Shown here piece by piece: positions 9,173 to 18,318 of a DNA stretch of 64,000 nucleotides (its first letter is position 1; every line of letters begins with the position of its first letter). The position numbers and the translations under genes are program-made. The notes beneath the pieces were generated by a model that saw nothing but the letters and a program-made list of their open reading frames with translations, was not told the origin of the DNA and did no database searches. The stretch comes from Acetobacter nitrogenifigens DSM 23921 = NBRC 105050 (GTDB lineage: Bacteria; Pseudomonadota; Alphaproteobacteria; Acetobacterales; Acetobacteraceae): NCBI RefSeq assembly GCF_000429165.1, contig NZ_AUBI01000002.1:1-64000 (forward strand), read 5' to 3'.

Positions 9173-10069
9173 CTATAGCCCGCGATAACGCAACGCCTCA
9201 ATGAGCAGATTAAAAGCCGGTGATGTCTGACGGCGGCTGGGATAATAGAGATGATAACCGGAGAATGGCGGACACCAATCCTCCAGAACACGCACCAATC
9301 GGCCCTCGTCAATCAAAGTGTCGAACTGATCCTCCGGCAGGCACGCCAGCCCCAAACCATTGAGCGCCGCGTCAATAATCATTGGAACGTCGTTGCAGAC
9401 GAACTGCCCGTCCACGCGCACATTCAGGGCGCGCCCATCCTTTTCGAGTTCCCAGGCGTAAAGACCGCCGTACGTGGGCAAGCGGATATTAATGCAATTG
9501 TGTGCGGTCAGATCATGGGGAGTCTGAGGTTTAGGATTTACCGCAAAATACCCAGGTGAACCCGCAACCATCATACGCAAGTCGGGGCCAATTTTAACGG
9601 CCACCATGTCCTTTTCGACTTGCTCGCCCAACCGGACGCCAGCGTCGTATCTCTCCGCAACGAGATCGACTAACCTCTGATCGACGGTGAGTTCGATCCT
9701 GATCTCTGGATAATCAAGCATCAACCGCTTCGCCGCGGGCATCAGAATAGTTTGGGCGGCATGCCTGCTGGTCGTAACCCGAATCAAGCCCGCCGGTCTT
9801 TGCCGTAGCGCACTGATCGCGTTCATCTTCGCCACTATACCATTAAACGCAGGCCGCAGGGTCTCTGCAAGCTGCTCTCCAGCTTCGGTAGGCGCGACAT
9901 TACGGGTGGTTCGGGTCAGAAGCCTTACCCCCATCCGCTCTTCCAGACGCCGTACAGTATGGCTGAGCGAAGACTGCGACGTCGCCAGCCGCGCGGCTGC
10001 GCGCGTGAAGCTCCGCTCTTCAGCAACAATCAAAAACGCCATTAAGTCGCCGAGTTCGTCGCGTTTCAT
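9173..10069 (-). CDS. LysR-family transcriptional regulator
   Basis: This protein of 298 residues has an N-terminal winged helix (FTRAAARLATSQSSLSHTVRRLEERMGVRLLTRTTRNV, residues about 21-58) and a LysR substrate-binding domain from about residue 92. It sits head to head with the aldo/keto reductase gene at 10234 with 164 bases between. That layout usually means it controls the divergent gene and itself. Proteins of this type that flank aldo/keto reductase genes often respond to an aldehyde or electrophile, but the effector is unknown here. Confidence 0.85.
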   Translation of the reverse strand: MKRDELGDLMAFLIVAEERSFTRAAARLATSQSSLSHTVRRLEERMGVRLLTRTTRNVAPTEAGEQLAETLRPAFNGIVAKMNAISALRQRPAGLIRVTTSRHAAQTILMPAAKRLMLDYPEIRIELTVDQRLVDLVAERYDAGVRLGEQVEKDMVAVKIGPDLRMMVAGSPGYFAVNPKPQTPHDLTAHNCINIRLPTYGGLYAWELEKDGRALNVRVDGQFVCNDVPMIIDAALNGLGLACLPEDQFDTLIDEGRLVRVLEDWCPPFSGYHLYYPSRRQTSPAFNLLIEALRYRGL

Positions 10070-10230
10070 ATATGAACCTGAAATATAACTTCATGCGAAA
10101 CTTAGCATCTAATTCATAGGCGACGCGAGCGCTATGTAAGGCGCTCAGGTAACGCTGCGACCGTGTTGCGGCGCACGGGAAGCGATCGCCCCCCCGAAGA
10201 CCTCCCGACCCGGTCGACTGAAAGGAATGA

Positions 10231-11223
<993 letters not shown>

Positions 11224-11361
11224 AACCTCAATAAGTCGTAACACCAGCCAGGCGCCGGAAGTCACAACGATGCAATGTCTTCCGTTCGCCCCCCCCCTCA
11301 CGAGAGCAGACTGCAGCTCTTTACTTACCCCCGGAAACGAGCGGAATCTAAAAGGTGATTT

Positions 11362-12345
11362 ATGCAATACACGCGACTTGGTAATTCGGGCCTCAAGGTA
11401 AGCCGACTCACACTTGGCTGCATGAGCTTCGGCACAGGCGGCTTCTCGGGTTCATGGTCATTGAGCGAAGAGGACGCACAACCCATTTTCCGACAGGCGC
11501 TTGATCTGGGAATAACTTTCTGGGACACCGCCAATGTTTACGGTCAGGGCACCTCGGAAGAAATCGTCGGACGAGCGATTGCGAACCTCGCACGCCGTGA
11601 TGATATCGTTCTTGCAACCAAACTGAATTTTCCGATGCACGACGGTCCCGGCGGGTCCGGTTTGTCGCGCAAGGCGGTGATGGAGCAGATCGACGCTTCC
11701 CTGAAACGACTGGGGACTGACTATATCGACCTGTATCAGATCCATCGTTTTGATCCGAACGCGCCGGTCGAGGAAACAATGGAGGCCCTGCACGACGTCG
11801 TGAAGGCTGGAAAAGTCCGTTATATCGGCGCTTCATCAATGTGGGCATGGCAGTTTTCTAAAATGCAGTATATCGCAGCCCTGAACGGCTGGACGCGATT
11901 TGTCTCCATGCAACACCAGTACAATCTGGTGCAGCGAGAGGAGGAGCGTGAGATGTTTGGCGTGCTCGCCGATCTGGGCGTCGGATCGTTGCCGTGGAGC
12001 CCTCTGGCCGCAGGCCTCGTCACGCGACCCTGGGGAGACAAAAGCACCACGCGGGGAGCAAACAATCCAACCGAGGACAGGTCTGGCCGCCCATTGTTCC
12101 TACAGAGTGACAAGCCCATCATCGACGCCGTCGAAAAAATCGCTGCTACACATGGTGTCTCGATGGCCACTGCGGCGATGGCATGGGTATTCAATAATCC
12201 TCTTGTCACTTCGCCGATTATCGGCGCGACGCGACCAAAGCATCTCGCCGACGCCGTCGCGGCGCTCGATATCAAACTCAGCCCCGAGGAAGTCGCTTCT
12301 CTGGAACAGCCTTACGCCCCGCGACTTCCGACCTATTTCGATTGA
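11362..12345 (+). CDS. Aldo/keto reductase, YajO-like
   Basis: This 327-residue barrel reductase is only distantly related to the one upstream, so it is not a fresh duplicate. Catalytic residues are in FWDTANVYG (Asp, Tyr), LATKLNF (Lys) and YQIHRFD (His). The NADP-binding tail reads SPIIGATRPKHLADAVAAL. The region GRYHGD-like segments of the YajO/AKR12 group are matched only in part. AAAAGGTG precedes the ATG. It is separated from the first reductase by 138 bases, so it may be cotranscribed or have its own promoter. Confidence 0.85.
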   Translation: MQYTRLGNSGLKVSRLTLGCMSFGTGGFSGSWSLSEEDAQPIFRQALDLGITFWDTANVYGQGTSEEIVGRAIANLARRDDIVLATKLNFPMHDGPGGSGLSRKAVMEQIDASLKRLGTDYIDLYQIHRFDPNAPVEETMEALHDVVKAGKVRYIGASSMWAWQFSKMQYIAALNGWTRFVSMQHQYNLVQREEEREMFGVLADLGVGSLPWSPLAAGLVTRPWGDKSTTRGANNPTEDRSGRPLFLQSDKPIIDAVEKIAATHGVSMATAAMAWVFNNPLVTSPIIGATRPKHLADAVAALDIKLSPEEVASLEQPYAPRLPTYFD

Positions 12346-12425
12346 TATTCTTCGTTTTTTCACGATCAAAAATCATTAGTTTATAGGATCGGGCGACACT
12401 CCCTAATTCACAGGCCGTAGCCGCG

Positions 12426-12788
12426 TCAGTCGTCCCCGATCGTCGGTTGACCGTACCCCAAGAACGACCCATGCCGCTTCGTGTCTATGTGGAGCGTTGC
12501 TGTTCCGTTCGTGATGTCTTTCGGATTGTCCCAACCCACCTCCCACTTACTCATGAGAGTATAGCATTCACCCGATCTCAGGAGGCCAGTTGCATCTCGC
12601 CTGGCCGCCTTGAGACGTTTGTATTCGTTCCACAATTCAGGTTTGCGGCAGGCGACTTCACCCGTGTCATAACCGTCTTGAGCATCCACGGGGACCGGCC
12701 ACTTTACCGATGCTGGCGCTGCACGCGCAACAGACACGCTACTGGCGGTTGATAGAATTATGGCAATCAGGGCGCGGCAGGCAAACAT
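12426..12788 (-). CDS. Small secreted protein of unknown function
   Basis: From the ATG at 12788 (GGAG five bases upstream) the protein is 120 residues, with a signal peptide ending near ARAAP. The mature part has two cysteines, in EVACRKPELWNEYKRL and LRSGECYTLM, probably a disulfide in the periplasm, and a C-terminal VGWDNPKDITNGT segment. I do not recognise the family. It lies directly downstream of an integrase relic on the same strand, so it may be cargo left from an older element. A longer start at 12902 would run into that relic and is not used. Confidence 0.55.
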   Translation of the reverse strand: MFACRALIAIILSTASSVSVARAAPASVKWPVPVDAQDGYDTGEVACRKPELWNEYKRLKAARRDATGLLRSGECYTLMSKWEVGWDNPKDITNGTATLHIDTKRHGSFLGYGQPTIGDD

Positions 12789-12829
12789 AGGGGCTCCGTT
12801 GCGCAATATAGATTGGTTTGCCACAAGTT

Positions 12830-13270
12830 GCACCCGTGATCCCACCACTCGATTGCATGCTCTCCAGAACCGCCCGCACACCTTCCGGTATCCAGCTTTC
12901 AACTATGCCTACGATAGCTCACCCATAGATGCCCTACCGCAGCTCTTGCTCCATGCAAGCAGACTCAGTGAGCGTCTGGGGTTTATGTCAGATGAACTTC
13001 TAAGCGACCGATATCGAACATCAGTCACGCCAGCCAAGCGCGCTCACGCGTCTCCACGAGCTTCATGCTCCGCCGCCAAAGGTTGTCTTCAGCTATCGCG
13101 TCTTAAGTGTCCCGAGCATGTCTTGCCGAGCGCCAGACGCAATCCCCAAAACCTTGCCAACATCCTCCCGCTGGTCTCTGGGAATGCTTCAACCGGGCAT
13201 GCAACGTGCCGCCCGCCGAGCGCTTCAAACCGCGCATTTGCGGCCCTTTTCAGCCATGACGGACTACCGA
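12830..13270 (-). pseudogene. Relic of a tyrosine-recombinase integrase
   Basis: The DNA from about 12840 to 13060 lines up by eye with the 3' end of the intact integrase gene at 21400-21600. Examples are CGCACACCTTCCGG against CGCACGCCCTCCGG, and GCGTCTGGGGTTTATG against TCGTCTGCGGCTTATG. A weaker match near 13230-13260 resembles the 5' end of that gene. In the relic the frame is broken and over 1 kb of the middle is missing. Like the intact copy it reads on the minus strand and ends beside an att repeat (13350). It marks an earlier integration at the same site. Confidence 0.6.
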
Positions 13271-13349
13271 CAGACAACTACCGCCGCGATAGATGATCAT
13301 TACCGACAACACGATACGATGCGCTGATTTCATTGAATTTTTAGGATCG

Positions 13350-13366
13350 TGGTGGAAGGGGTTGGA
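13350..13366. repeat. Left attachment-site repeat (att core)
   Basis: TGGTGGAAGGGGTTGGA occurs here and again at 23104-23120, where it is the 3' end of tRNA-Tyr including the CCA. This 17-base direct repeat bounds the element with the integrase. No other tRNA sequence surrounds the left copy, as expected for the far end of a tRNA-targeted insertion. Confidence 0.85.
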
Positions 13367-13412
13367 CCTTTCACACATTTTCAATTATCCGCAGAAAACC
13401 GCCAAAAAACTA

Positions 13413-13448
13413 TTACCGACCAGAGTTTACCGAGTCGGTAATACCGAC
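13413..13448. promoter_or_regulatory. Left arm-type sites
   Basis: Forty-seven bases inside the left att core lie TTACCGAC (13413-13420), the palindrome TTACCGAGTCGGTAA (13427-13441) and TACCGAC (13442-13448). The same arrangement is found near the right end. Such clustered sites are typical arm-binding sequences for a tyrosine integrase or an excisionase. Confidence 0.55.
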
Positions 13449-13648
13449 GATGACCTTGCATTATCGTGCCGAAGCGACAGAGCTTATTCAAGACGGACTG
13501 AAGCCCACGACAGCGGATCGGCGTGCGGCTCTATCGCCACACCCGCTAAATTTCCTCAAATGAAGCCATCAACAGGCCCGATATGGATTCGCGGGGAACA
13601 AAGAGGGAAACGCGAACGCGCCCCGCCGCCCACCTGACGCTGCACACT

Positions 13649-13695
13649 TTATCCACAGAGTTATTCCAGCACCTGTCCACGGAAACTGTGGGTAA
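13649..13695. promoter_or_regulatory. DnaA-box-like cluster
   Basis: A perfect TTATCCACA (13649-13657) is followed by CTGTCCACG and then by TGTGGGTAA on the other strand (13687-13695). The spacing resembles a small DnaA-binding cluster. The rest of the stretch 13449-14036 shows no credible gene. Confidence 0.35.
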
Positions 13696-14036
13696 TGTTA
13701 CGTTCGTGTGTCATGCGAACGGCGTTCGAAAATGGCGGCAAACTGCCATTCACGAAGAATCTAGCTGTCAAGGTCAAGAATCAGCTTGCGTTTCTAACTC
13801 TCTGAGGACAACGCGAGTCCAGCATTTCATTCACAGACGTGCAGGGCTGCTATGACGTGGGTTACGCAGGGGCTCGGTGGCACGGAAGAAGCGACATGAA
13901 CGTGCCGTGTGCGGGCCGCTGCGGGCGTTAGAGGGTGTATTGATGTGCTCGGATATTTTCTGACCTCGCTTCGCCCCACGTCAATCAAAACCATATCAAA
14001 AATAGTGGAATAAACTAATTGCACTAACATGAATCG

Positions 14037-14699
14037 TTAATTGTGGATTGAGCCCATAACCCGCCGCACTCCCGCAGCCGTCCATTGCCCGCCCTTCGAA
14101 GTCCTGATGCCCTGTTCCGTCAATCGTGCGGCGATCTGACGCAGACTCAGGCCCTCGGAATGCAGGCCAGACGCCATCGGGCCAACGCTCGCCCTGAACG
14201 CCTCAGCGGCCTTCTGACGGGATTCTATGGACAACCGATAATCGACCTTGCGTGCTCCCTCGCGATATCCGCCCAGCTTCTGACCACGGGCCTTTGCAGC
14301 GCCTAGCGCCGCCTTGGTGCGGGCTGAGATCGCCTCACGCTCCTGCTGCGCCACCAGAGCCATGATGCCGACCGTGAGGCGGTTCGCGTTTGGCATGTCA
14401 GCCGCAACAAACTCCACACCAGCCTTTTCGAGTCCGAGCAGGAAATGGGCGTCACGACTCAGACGGTCGAGCTTGGCGATCAGCAACGTCGCTCCGGTCA
14501 GACGGCAACGCTCCATCGCCTCCAAGAGCTTCGGTCGGTCGTTCTTCTTGCCGCTCTCAACCTCCGTGAACGTCGCCAGCACCTTGCCGCCCGTCTGGGC
14601 CACATAGGCGCTAACGCTCGCCTGCTGGGCTTCTATGCCAAGCCCTGACGCGCTCTGGCGGGCTGTGCTGACTCGGAAGTATGTGACGAAAGCGGTCAT
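14037..14699 (-). CDS. Serine recombinase (resolvase/invertase family)
   Basis: This protein of about 220 residues has an N-terminal resolvase domain. The nucleophile Ser is in TYFRVSTARQSASGLG near residue 10, and the arginine-rich active-site block reads AKLDRLSRDAHFLL. A Recombinase-type helix-turn-helix tail follows (LSLRQIAARLTEQGIRT, then WTAAGVRRVMGS). It would resolve, invert or integrate DNA through a Ser-DNA link. In-frame starts also exist at 14738 and 14810. I prefer 14699 because it directly precedes the resolvase fold, although no start has a strong ribosome site. It reads opposite to the cargo genes. Confidence 0.8.
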   Translation of the reverse strand: MTAFVTYFRVSTARQSASGLGIEAQQASVSAYVAQTGGKVLATFTEVESGKKNDRPKLLEAMERCRLTGATLLIAKLDRLSRDAHFLLGLEKAGVEFVAADMPNANRLTVGIMALVAQQEREAISARTKAALGAAKARGQKLGGYREGARKVDYRLSIESRQKAAEAFRASVGPMASGLHSEGLSLRQIAARLTEQGIRTSKGGQWTAAGVRRVMGSIHN

Positions 14700-14910
14700 G
14701 GGCGGGCCTGTATCGTGAGAGTCATCGTCGGTTGACATTGCTGATACAGCCCGACGCAGGCGGACAGAATCCCCGAAAGTCGAATCCCTCTGATTCGAAA
14801 AGCGAATCAATCCAGTGGCCGTCAGTCACTCGTCGCGCTAATGGGCAACCGACCGTCGCCGCCTCGTCGCCGCGCCGTGTTGCGACCCTGACGGAGTAAG
14901 AGCGCCAGAC

Positions 14911-15138
14911 ATGCGACGACCAGCCCACCGAACCAGCCTGAACCTGTCACCGCTCGTTGCGGCGCTGCTCGGCGTCTCTCTGTATCGGCTTGCGGCCCAG
15001 CACGGGTGGGCATGCTACTGGTGTGCGCTTCTCGCCGCAGTGGCGTCGTGCGTGGTCGTGTGGGCGCTGCGCTGGATCAGAAATGTATCGGCACGCAGAC
15101 GACATCACAGCAACGGCGGGCTGATCCCTCGGACATAG
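14911..15138 (+). CDS. Small membrane protein, hypothetical
   Basis: The predicted protein has 75 residues. Two hydrophobic stretches (about 12-28 and 34-50) are separated by a short polar turn with two Cys, and the tail is basic. Size and topology are holin-like, but no holin family is recognised. A GGAG lies 13 bases before the ATG, rather far. Its place next to an origin-like block and phage-related genes makes a phage origin plausible. Confidence 0.4.
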   Translation: MRRPAHRTSLNLSPLVAALLGVSLYRLAAQHGWACYWCALLAAVASCVVVWALRWIRNVSARRRHHSNGGLIPRT

Positions 15139-15310
15139 CGCGAGAAAGCGTCAGGGACTCAAAGCCGGGCCACCGTGACCCATGCATGGTCGCTCAGAGG
15201 ATTTCAGGATTTCGGGGGTTTAGCCGCTGTTGTTGTTCGGTTCCTCACGGCGAAAACATTCCATAGGGAAACGCTGGCTGACGAAATTCACCCGACATAG
15301 AGGTGTAGGC

Positions 15311-15400
15311 GGGTCCCTCAATGGGTCCCATCTGGGTTCCCATATTGGTCTGTGGATAACCACATATAATATAACAATATCAATCAGTTACATCATGTTA
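15311..15400. other. Origin-like block with tandem repeats, DnaA box and AT-rich segment
   Basis: Three tandem repeats start GGGTCCC, GGGTCCC and GGGTTCCC at 15311, 15323 and 15334. They are followed at once by a perfect DnaA box on the minus strand (TGTGGATAA, 15351-15359) and about 40 bases of nearly pure AT. Iterons plus a DnaA box plus an unwinding region is the plan of a small replication origin. No replication activity can be shown from sequence. The flanking stretch 15139-15310 holds no recognised gene. Confidence 0.4.
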
Positions 15401-15406
15401 TCGGCT

Positions 15407-15433
15407 AAAACCCTCCTATAAGAGCAGCGCCCC
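15407..15433 (+). promoter_or_regulatory. Promoter-like repeat, copy 1
   Basis: A 27-base motif with core CCTATAAGAGCAGCGCCC recurs at 17172-17198 with about five changes. It lies 41 bases before the tail-fibre-like gene. Its shape, AAAACCCTCCTATAAGAG, recalls the T3 promoter AACCCTCACTAAAGGGAGA. Function as a phage RNA polymerase promoter is inference. Confidence 0.4.
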
Positions 15434-15473
15434 TAGTGGTGCATATAGATATACCGAAAGGAGACGCCACAGG

Positions 15474-15860
15474 TTGGCTATAGAGACCACAGTTAATTAC
15501 ATCACAGACCTTGTTGATGCTGATCCCGCTGACACTGATGATGTGTCTGAGGGTGCCCAGCATCTAAGGAACATTAAGACGGGCATTAAAGGAACCTTTA
15601 GCGCCTTCACTGGTGAAGCGGTCACAGCTACTGAGGCCCAGATCAACCAGCTAACCAACAACACCATGTCATCCACCCTTAAGATGGGCGGTTATGGGAT
15701 CACGGGGTTGCTTCCGGGGTCTGCGAGTGGTGAGGCGGTTACGCCGGACGCTGAGAGCTTTGAGATGTTGTTTGATCAGGATGGCCTGTTGCGGCTTGGT
15801 GACGCGGTCACGGTGCTACTGACCCGCAGGGTTTCTCAACGCCAAGCGTTGCGCACCTGA
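15474..15860 (+). CDS. Tail-fibre-like N-terminal fragment
   Basis: This 128-residue product starts at a TTG with AAAGGAGAC eight bases upstream. Residues 1-60 carry the pattern common at the start of phage tail-fibre and short-tail structural proteins: NYITDLVDADPADTDDVSEG followed by AQHLRNIKTGIKGTF and AVTATEAQINQL. After about residue 110 the sequence turns basic and stops, so the receptor-binding part is missing. It looks like a truncated remnant. If expressed, it might still insert into a virion or interfere with one. Confidence 0.6.
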   Translation: MAIETTVNYITDLVDADPADTDDVSEGAQHLRNIKTGIKGTFSAFTGEAVTATEAQINQLTNNTMSSTLKMGGYGITGLLPGSASGEAVTPDAESFEMLFDQDGLLRLGDAVTVLLTRRVSQRQALRT

Positions 15861-16221
15861 TCTATCGCCCATAGGCACCCGAACGACATCATTACGTCCG
15901 AGAAGATCGCGTAAGGTGTATGTGGACGCTGGAAAAGCTGTGCAAGGAAGTCTGACACGGGCCGGGTCTCCTGATCGGTGTGATGCGCCTCAGATAACAG
16001 AACGAGCGCCCCGCCGCGATGATGGCTAGAGCGTTTGGCGCAGCGAGAGGCCCGAATAGCCGAGTTGGAGCCTAAAGCGGAAGCTTTTAGGGCCGCATAA
16101 AATCTCAAATTAGGCACTTGTACCCGCGAATCATTCGTACTAAGAGCGATTCAGGGACTAATTCGGCGTCTTCCGATGCGTGGTTCCTGACAACGTAAAG
16201 TATATTCACGGGATACAGACG
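15861..16221. other. Spacer without a recognised gene
   Basis: About 360 bases after the tail-fibre fragment. It may hold decayed coding sequence of the lost fibre C-terminus or neighbour, since short open frames break off on both strands. No RNA gene or terminator is evident. Confidence 0.3.
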
Positions 16222-16749
16222 ATGAATGCTTTTAACGCCACAGATGCGAACGCTATCCCTTTGCCTGCTTCCTGCCCTGAAACGGGAAGTCCTGACGCGA
16301 TACGCAACGATGCGACCTTCTCGGCGCTTGCGGCGCTCATGCGGTGCGTCCCGGACTCAAACATTGGCATTATGACGGTTGCGGAACTGCGTAGCTTCCT
16401 GATGCTGTGCGCTCTCCCGGAGGCCGAGGCGGAACACTGGCGGCCCATGTCGGAAGTCAAGCGTCTCCTGAATATGAGGCAAGGCCGCCCACGCCCAGCA
16501 CGCCTTGTAGCGCCCGTAACAGACGCCTCGCAGGCCCTCACAGGCTTCCGCCTTACTGAAGCGGGCAGGGCTGTGCGGGACTCTATGGCCGACGTGTGGG
16601 CGAGTGCGCAGGAACTACAAGCGGCGGCCATAGCTGAGGTGAGAGCGGCGGTCATCATTGACGCGAAAGCGAGGGCTCTTGCGGGCTCCTATCTCAATCG
16701 CGCCATTGGCTATTCAGGTGAATTTTCTTATTCGGAGGATGCCGCATGA
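16222..16749 (+). CDS. Hypothetical protein, possible winged-helix regulator
   Basis: From the ATG at 16222 the product has 175 residues. The middle (about 45-125) resembles a MarR-like layout: a helix MTVAELRSFLMLCALP, a segment SEVKRLLNMRQGRPRPARLV where a recognition helix and wing could sit, and LTEAGRAVRDSM at the end. That last motif is typical of MarR-type proteins. An Ala-rich helix follows. I do not recognise an exact family. A GTG at 16180 could extend it by 14 residues. It is coupled by ATGA overlap to the next gene, so the two are probably made together. Confidence 0.5.
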   Translation: MNAFNATDANAIPLPASCPETGSPDAIRNDATFSALAALMRCVPDSNIGIMTVAELRSFLMLCALPEAEAEHWRPMSEVKRLLNMRQGRPRPARLVAPVTDASQALTGFRLTEAGRAVRDSMADVWASAQELQAAAIAEVRAAVIIDAKARALAGSYLNRAIGYSGEFSYSEDAA

Positions 16750-17138
16750 GGCTGGAGACCTTGGCGCACCTCAGCGGTGCGTCAGCACGCCCCAGCGGGT
16801 CGCTTAACCACACCGCTCCAGTTCCCTCGCGGGTTCCTTCAACACTCCACGCACAGTCCATCTATGGGCACTTCACGACCACAAGCGCACTCTTCAGGAC
16901 ATATTCGGGTGAGGCTCGGCCAAACCTCGTCATCACGGCCAAGCGCCCGGTCGCACGCAGTGGAATGACTTACGTGATTGAGGTGCGGACGGATGACGGG
17001 CGTTTGTGGCGCGGGAAGGGCGCACCTGACACGCCGATGAGCCTGAGACTGGTTGAGCGGGGAGATACAGGGTGGCCAGCGGCGCGAAGAGGTGCGGAGC
17101 ACCGCCCCAGCATCGCCCCAGAGACGCGCTGTTATTGA
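16746..17138 (+). CDS. Hypothetical protein coupled to upstream gene
   Basis: The 130-residue product begins at an ATG overlapping the previous stop codon (ATGA). The centre, residues about 60-90, reads NLVITAKRPVARSGMTYVIE and could be a beta-rich domain. The ends are low in structure and rich in Arg, Ser and Pro. No family is recognised. Coupled translation is the main support for it being real. Confidence 0.4.
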   Translation: MRLETLAHLSGASARPSGSLNHTAPVPSRVPSTLHAQSIYGHFTTTSALFRTYSGEARPNLVITAKRPVARSGMTYVIEVRTDDGRLWRGKGAPDTPMSLRLVERGDTGWPAARRGAEHRPSIAPETRCY

Positions 17139-17171
17139 ACGAAATCAGGACCTTATCTGACTTTTACGCGC

Positions 17172-17198
17172 AAAAATCCCCTATAAGAGTAGCGCCCA
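17172..17198 (+). promoter_or_regulatory. Promoter-like repeat, copy 2
   Basis: The core CCTATAAGAGTAGCGCCC differs by a single base from copy 1 at 15407-15433. It is followed by GGAAGC but no start codon at the usual distance. The next clear gene is the HNH nuclease 310 bases on. The repeat argues for a shared regulator or polymerase acting on the element. Confidence 0.4.
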
Positions 17199-17509
17199 CA
17201 AAGGAAGCTTTAAAGGACTGAATACGGCAGGGAGATTCGTCTCCCTATCCCGCCGCATGTGTCAGCGGTGCGTTAGCGGGCGTAAGGCCGCCCCCGAATG
17301 TTTCCCGTCATCGCCGTATGTGGCCGTATGCGCCCGTGCGGCGATGGCGGGAGCTATTCATATGCTCTTTTCGTAATGCGCAGCACATTAGGTGCGGGCA
17401 GAAAGAAGGTTATTGTCATAGGCGCTCATGAGAAGCCGGACGTCTTCTTTCCCCGTCACCACCGAATCAATCAACCGAGGAGAAGCGCCCATAAGATACA
17501 GAATAGCAG
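17199..17509. other. Spacer between promoter-like repeat and HNH gene
   Basis: Two frames are open here (plus 17298-17567, minus 17388-17723), but neither has a good ribosome site or a recognised domain, so I call no gene. The 5' region of a transcript from the promoter-like repeat would cover it. Confidence 0.3.
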
Positions 17510-18172
17510 ATGCATTCCGATTGCTTGCCGTGGTTGCCTCATCGGACGTATCACACGAAAGAAATAGTGGAAAGTTTCTGCCTAAATAAAACTCTGGCTG
17601 ATACAGACAGCCTAACGGCACATAGCCGCGTTTGCTCACCAACCGAAAACAAGAAGAAGAGGAGGAAATACAGTTCGCCAGCCGCGTATCTGGCCGAAAA
17701 CACCGCAATCGGGGAAGTCCCAACGGATTTGCCTGTTGTGCTGGAAAAACCGTGCAGACTTGTTATCGGCGGGCACGCAAAGCAATCCGGCCATGTCGCG
17801 ATATCCGGTGGCGGCGTGACGGAGTATGCTCACCGTGTGGCGCTCGAACAGGAGATCGGGCCAATTCCAGATGGGAAGATGGTGATGCATTTGTGTAACA
17901 ACCCCGCCTGCACGGAGCCGTCGCATCTCAAATGCGGAACCCACGCGGAGAACATGCTTTACATGAAACTCTGTGGTCGGTCGGGCAGCAAGCGCATACC
18001 GGTGAGCGTCAGAAGCGTGGTGTTGAAACGTCTTCAGGAGGGTAATTTGAATCACAAGCAGATTGCCGCCGAGGTCGGCGTATCTTGGGGGTGCGTGCGC
18101 AAACTTAACGCCACCCTAAAGCGGTATGCGATAGGCAATAGGAATCAAACATCGCTTTTCGACTGCGTGTAG
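17510..18172 (+). CDS. HNH endonuclease with C-terminal helix-turn-helix
   Basis: The product has up to 220 residues. The HNH_3-type core is near residues 105-145: VTEYAHRVALEQEIG, then DGKMVMHLCNNPACTEPSHL with the Cys pair that binds structural zinc, and CGTHAENM. Residues about 165-205 form a helix-turn-helix (KQIAAEVGVSWGCVRKL), common in mobile HNH nucleases that recognise one site. The first 55 residues look non-conserved and the true start may lie further in: AGAGGAGGAAATACA at about 17661 is a strong ribosome-like site without a standard start codon after it. It likely nicks or cuts DNA and may help the element spread. Confidence 0.75.
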   Translation: MHSDCLPWLPHRTYHTKEIVESFCLNKTLADTDSLTAHSRVCSPTENKKKRRKYSSPAAYLAENTAIGEVPTDLPVVLEKPCRLVIGGHAKQSGHVAISGGGVTEYAHRVALEQEIGPIPDGKMVMHLCNNPACTEPSHLKCGTHAENMLYMKLCGRSGSKRIPVSVRSVVLKRLQEGNLNHKQIAAEVGVSWGCVRKLNATLKRYAIGNRNQTSLFDCV

Positions 18173-18186
18173 CTCGAAGCGAAATC

Positions 18187-18248
18187 AAATAAACAGGCCG
18201 CTCGTGTCTTCCTCATACTCCGTGAGGTGGCCACGGGCGGCCTTATTT
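18187..18248. terminator. Structured inverted repeat after HNH gene
   Basis: An imperfect stem pairs AAATAAACAGGCCGCTCGTG with CACGGGCGGCCTTATTT. Nested inside is a second small hairpin CCTCA/TGAGG. It starts 14 bases after the HNH stop codon. It could be a terminator or a cruciform protein-binding site. The T-run is short, so intrinsic termination is uncertain. Confidence 0.45.
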
Positions 18249-18318
18249 GCGAAAAGGGGTGAAGCCAAACCACGTCAGCAACTAGTTGCCCAGCAACAAC
18301 CACACGAGAGCCAATTCA

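Noticed and set aside
17388..17723. 111-codon minus-strand frame overlapping the HNH gene start
   Set aside because: No ribosome site or domain, and it overlaps a better supported gene.
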